DNA from: Streptomyces dioscori
GTDB lineage: Bacteria > Actinomycetota > Actinomycetes > Streptomycetales > Streptomycetaceae
Direction of reading: 5' to 3'
Length of the DNA: 64,000 nt
Assembly (NCBI RefSeq): GCF_003024195.1
Contig: NZ_KZ679039.1
Span: 350,285 to 414,284, forward strand
Made by a program: the position numbers and the translations under genes. The notes below the pieces were generated by a model. It saw only the letters and a program-made list of their open reading frames with translations. It was not told where the DNA came from and did no database searches. Numbering within the stretch: the first letter of the stretch is position 1; each line of letters opens with the position of its first letter. Shown here piece after piece: positions 61,883 through 64,000 of this stretch.

Positions 61883-62644
61883 ATGTACGCACCTGAGCGG
61901 CAGCAGGAGATCCTCCGGCTCGCACGTGACGGTGGACGCGTGGACGTCGTATCGCTGGCCGAGGAGTTCCAGGTCACCGCCGAGACCATCCGGCGGGACC
62001 TGAAGGCACTCGACCGGGCGGGACTCCTGCGCCGCGTGCACGGCGGTGCCATACCGGCCGGGCGGCTCGACTTCGAGCCCGACCTCGCCGAGCGCGAGAC
62101 CACCGCCGCGGACGAGAAGGACCGCATCGCCAAGGCGGCCCTCGCCGAACTGCCCGAAGAGGGCACGATGATCCTCGACGCGGGCACGACCGTCGCCCGC
62201 CTCGCCGGCGCCCTCCCGCTGGAGGCCTCGCTCACCGTCGTGACGCACAGCCTCCCCATCGCGGCCCGCCTCGCCGACCACCCCGGCGTCCAGCTCCATC
62301 TCATCGGCGGCCGCGTCCGGCACCGTACGCGCGCGGCGGTCGACGCTTGGGCGCTGCGGGCCTACGGCGAGATCCGCGCGGACGTGGTCTTCCTCGCCGC
62401 GAACGGCTTCTCCGCCGAACACGGCCTGACCACCCCCGACCTCGCCGAAGCCGCCGTGAAACGCGCCGCCCTCGCCGCGGCCCGCCGCGTGGTGCTGCTC
62501 GCCGACTCCGCCAAGCACGGCCAGGAACACTTCGCGCGCTTCGGCGGCCTCGACGAGGTGGACCTCCTGATCACCGACAGCGGGCTGAGCCCCGAAGACG
62601 CCACCGCCATCGAGCGCGGCGGCACGGAAGTGCTCTGTGTCTAG
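61883..62644 (+). CDS. DeoR/GlpR-family repressor of the fructose operon
   Basis: The ATG at 61883 has GGAGG 9 bp upstream (253 residues). The HTH reads RQQEILRLARDGGRVDVVSLAEEFQVTAETIRRDLKALDRAGLLRRVHGGA (the DeoR signature). The sugar-phosphate-binding domain has ILDAGTTVARLA and VVTHSLPIA. It begins the fructose operon and is 12 bp from fruK, so it likely senses fructose-1-phosphate. Confidence 0.93.
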   Translation: MYAPERQQEILRLARDGGRVDVVSLAEEFQVTAETIRRDLKALDRAGLLRRVHGGAIPAGRLDFEPDLAERETTAADEKDRIAKAALAELPEEGTMILDAGTTVARLAGALPLEASLTVVTHSLPIAARLADHPGVQLHLIGGRVRHRTRAAVDAWALRAYGEIRADVVFLAANGFSAEHGLTTPDLAEAAVKRAALAAARRVVLLADSAKHGQEHFARFGGLDEVDLLITDSGLSPEDATAIERGGTEVLCV

Positions 62645-62656
62645 AAACGAGTGCGC

Positions 62657-63604
62657 ATGATCCTCACCGTCACCCCGAACCCGTCCCTGGACCGCACGTA
62701 CGAGGTGCCCTCGCTCGACCGCGGTGAGGTCATCCGGGCCAGCGGCGAGCGCATGGACCCGGGCGGCAAGGGCGTCAACGTCTCGCGGGCCGTCGCCGCG
62801 GCCGGCCGCCGTACCGTCGCGGTCCTGCCGCTCGGCGGCGCCCCCGGCGCACTCGTCGCCGACCTGCTCGACGCCCAGGGCATCGAGGTCGCACCGGTCC
62901 CCGTCGCCGGGGCGACCCGGTCGAACATCGCGCTCGCCGAGGCGGACGGCGTCCTCACGAAGATCAACGCACCCGGACCCGAACTCACCTCCGCCGAGCA
63001 GGAGTCGCTCCTGGAGGCAGTACGCGAGCAGTCCCGCGACGCCGACTGGATCGCCTGCTGCGGCAGCCTGCCCCGCGGCCTCGCACCCTCCTGGTACGCG
63101 GAACTGGTCGCCCGAGCCCACCGGGCGGGCGTCCGCATCGCCCTGGACACCTCGGGACCGGCACTGCTCGCGGCCCTGCGCGAGGGGCCCGACGTCGTCA
63201 AGCCGAACGTCGAGGAACTCGCCGAGGCGGTCGGCCGCCCGCTCGCCACGGTCGGCGACGCCGTCAAGGCCGCCGAAGAACTGCGCGAACTGGGCGCGCG
63301 GGCCGTACTCGCCTCCCTCGGCGCCGACGGGCAACTGCTCGTCAGCGAGGAGGGCGCGTGGTTCGCGAGCGCCCGCGTCGACGTCGTACGCAGCAATGTG
63401 GGCGCCGGCGACTCCTCCCTCGCCGGTTTCCTCATCGCCGGCGGCAGCGGGCCCGGCGCGCTCGCCTCCGCAGTCGCGCACGGAGCGGCGGCCGTGCAGC
63501 TGCCGGGCAGCGTGATGCCGAGCCCCGCGAACCTCGACCCGGGCGCGGTGACGGTCACCGCTCAGATCCCGGTCGACCGCGTACTGACGGAGCCGGCGTC
63601 ATGA
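62657..63604 (+). CDS. fruK: 1-phosphofructokinase
   Basis: I use the ATG at 62657 (315 residues); a GTG lies 6 bp upstream. PfkB-family signatures are LTVTPNPSLDRTYEV, DPGGKGVNVSRAVAAAG (N-terminal) and VGAGDSSLAGFL (C-terminal, catalytic Asp). It phosphorylates fructose-1-phosphate, the product of the PTS, to fructose-1,6-bisphosphate. It is second in the DeoR-fruK-fruA operon. Confidence 0.95.
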   Translation: MILTVTPNPSLDRTYEVPSLDRGEVIRASGERMDPGGKGVNVSRAVAAAGRRTVAVLPLGGAPGALVADLLDAQGIEVAPVPVAGATRSNIALAEADGVLTKINAPGPELTSAEQESLLEAVREQSRDADWIACCGSLPRGLAPSWYAELVARAHRAGVRIALDTSGPALLAALREGPDVVKPNVEELAEAVGRPLATVGDAVKAAEELRELGARAVLASLGADGQLLVSEEGAWFASARVDVVRSNVGAGDSSLAGFLIAGGSGPGALASAVAHGAAAVQLPGSVMPSPANLDPGAVTVTAQIPVDRVLTEPAS

Positions 63605-63783
63605 CCACCCACGTCGTCCGGGCGGCCCACGCGGCCCACGTGGCCCACGGATCCCGTGCAGCCCACCCCGCAACAGTCGCAACAGCCGCAGTGGCTGAGG
63701 CAACTGAAGCAACCCCCGTCCCCATCCCCACCCGCGCCCACCACTCTCCCCGGGCGATACGCGAGCGAAGGAGCCCGCGATGA
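63601..63783 (+). CDS. Possible 60-residue coupling ORF between fruK and fruA
   Basis: The ATG overlaps the fruK stop (ATGA), and its TGA overlaps the fruA start (ATGA again), so a ribosome could pass from fruK to fruA through it. The peptide is His/Ala/Val/Thr-rich (HVVRAAHAAHVAHGSRAAH then TVATAAVAEATEAT) with no family match. fruA also has its own AAGGAG. It may be a non-functional spacer. Confidence 0.3.
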   Translation: MTTHVVRAAHAAHVAHGSRAAHPATVATAAVAEATEATPVPIPTRAHHSPRAIRERRSPR

Positions 63784-64000
63784 GCGAGATGATCACCGCG
63801 GAACTGGTCGATCTCGACCTGTCCGCCGATACGAAGGAAGCGGCGGCGCGTGCCCTCGCCGAGCGCATGGTCTCTCTGGGGCGGGTGACCGACCTGGACG
63901 GATTCCTCGCCGACGTCGCCGCCCGCGAGGCCCAGATGCCGACCGGCCTCGACGGCGGCATCGGCATCCCGCACTGCCGCAGCGAGCACGTCACCGAGCC
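63780..64000 (+). CDS. fruA: Fructose PTS permease, EIIA start (partial at window end)
   Basis: The ATG at 63780 has AAGGAG 6 bp upstream. The first 73 residues are the fructose-type EIIA domain: ITAELVDLDLSADTKEAAARALAERM, a linker, and GGIGIPHCRSEHV with the phosphorylated His. The rest (EIIB and EIIC) lies beyond the window. It imports and phosphorylates fructose to fructose-1-phosphate, the FruK substrate. Confidence 0.93.
   Translation, partial: MSEMITAELVDLDLSADTKEAAARALAERMVSLGRVTDLDGFLADVAAREAQMPTGLDGGIGIPHCRSEHVTE

Overview
This is a high-GC actinomycete chromosome segment and almost certainly Streptomyces. The evidence is very GC-rich third codon positions, frequent GTG and some TTG starts, an XRE/DUF397 regulator pair, a bifunctional FbiC, an HrdD-type sigma factor behind a SigR-type promoter, gamma-butyrolactone-receptor-like regulators, and many copies of the short GGGGCGCGGGGAACTGCGCG intergenic repeat. 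I count about 46 genes and one tRNA; only the last gene runs off the window.

0-7.4 kb: an F420-type LLM oxidoreductase next to fbiC (F420 cofactor synthesis), a secreted or anchored L,D-transpeptidase-like protein, and a three-gene overlapping operon encoding a membrane protein, an NAD(P)-binding epimerase-like protein and an ECF41 sigma factor, preceded by an ECF41-like promoter. 6.7-13.5 kb: an RsbW-like ATPase divergent from a large STAND/TPR ATPase, a DUF2165 membrane protein, and a divergent hypothetical/SDR pair around a perfect palindrome. 13.7-19.7 kb: a sodium:solute symporter, an ADP-ribosylglycohydrolase homologue that has lost its metal-binding acidic residues, a DUF397/XRE pair and a GPP34 protein. 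19.9-32.6 kb: a D,D-carboxypeptidase with a huge low-complexity cytoplasmic segment, a polytopic membrane protein, an ArsR-like regulator with glutathione peroxidase divergent from an MFS exporter, PH-domain, band-7 and VOC proteins, and a secreted FG-GAP protein.

32.9-37.4 kb is a small genomic island. It lies between a tRNA-Arg(CCU) gene and a 19-bp copy of that tRNA's 3' half. It holds an RHH/PIN toxin-antitoxin pair, a visibly lower-GC STAND NTPase with an N-terminal HEPN-like motif, and the broken C-terminus of a tyrosine recombinase. It looks like a decayed integrative element that kept a defence-type cargo.

37.7-42.5 kb is a complete glucarate catabolic operon (kdgD, GntP-type permease, gudD) with a divergent IclR regulator. 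43.1-48.4 kb is the most striking locus: an acyl-CoA oxidase divergent from a ScbR/AvaR-type receptor, then a cytochrome P450, then a second receptor-like regulator, with three autoregulatory-element-like 18-bp sites in the expected promoters. This is the arrangement I recall for avenolide (butenolide) autoregulator genes in Streptomyces avermitilis.

48.5-64 kb: a tandem-duplicated IclR protein, a secreted M6 metalloprotease, TetR/MFS and MarR/LigB-dioxygenase regulator-target pairs with visible palindromes, a GNAT acetyltransferase divergent from hrdD, a WYL-regulator/MFS pair, and the start of a fructose PTS operon (DeoR-type regulator, fruK, fruA).

All functional calls rest on reading protein motifs and neighbourhoods by eye; no database search was possible.
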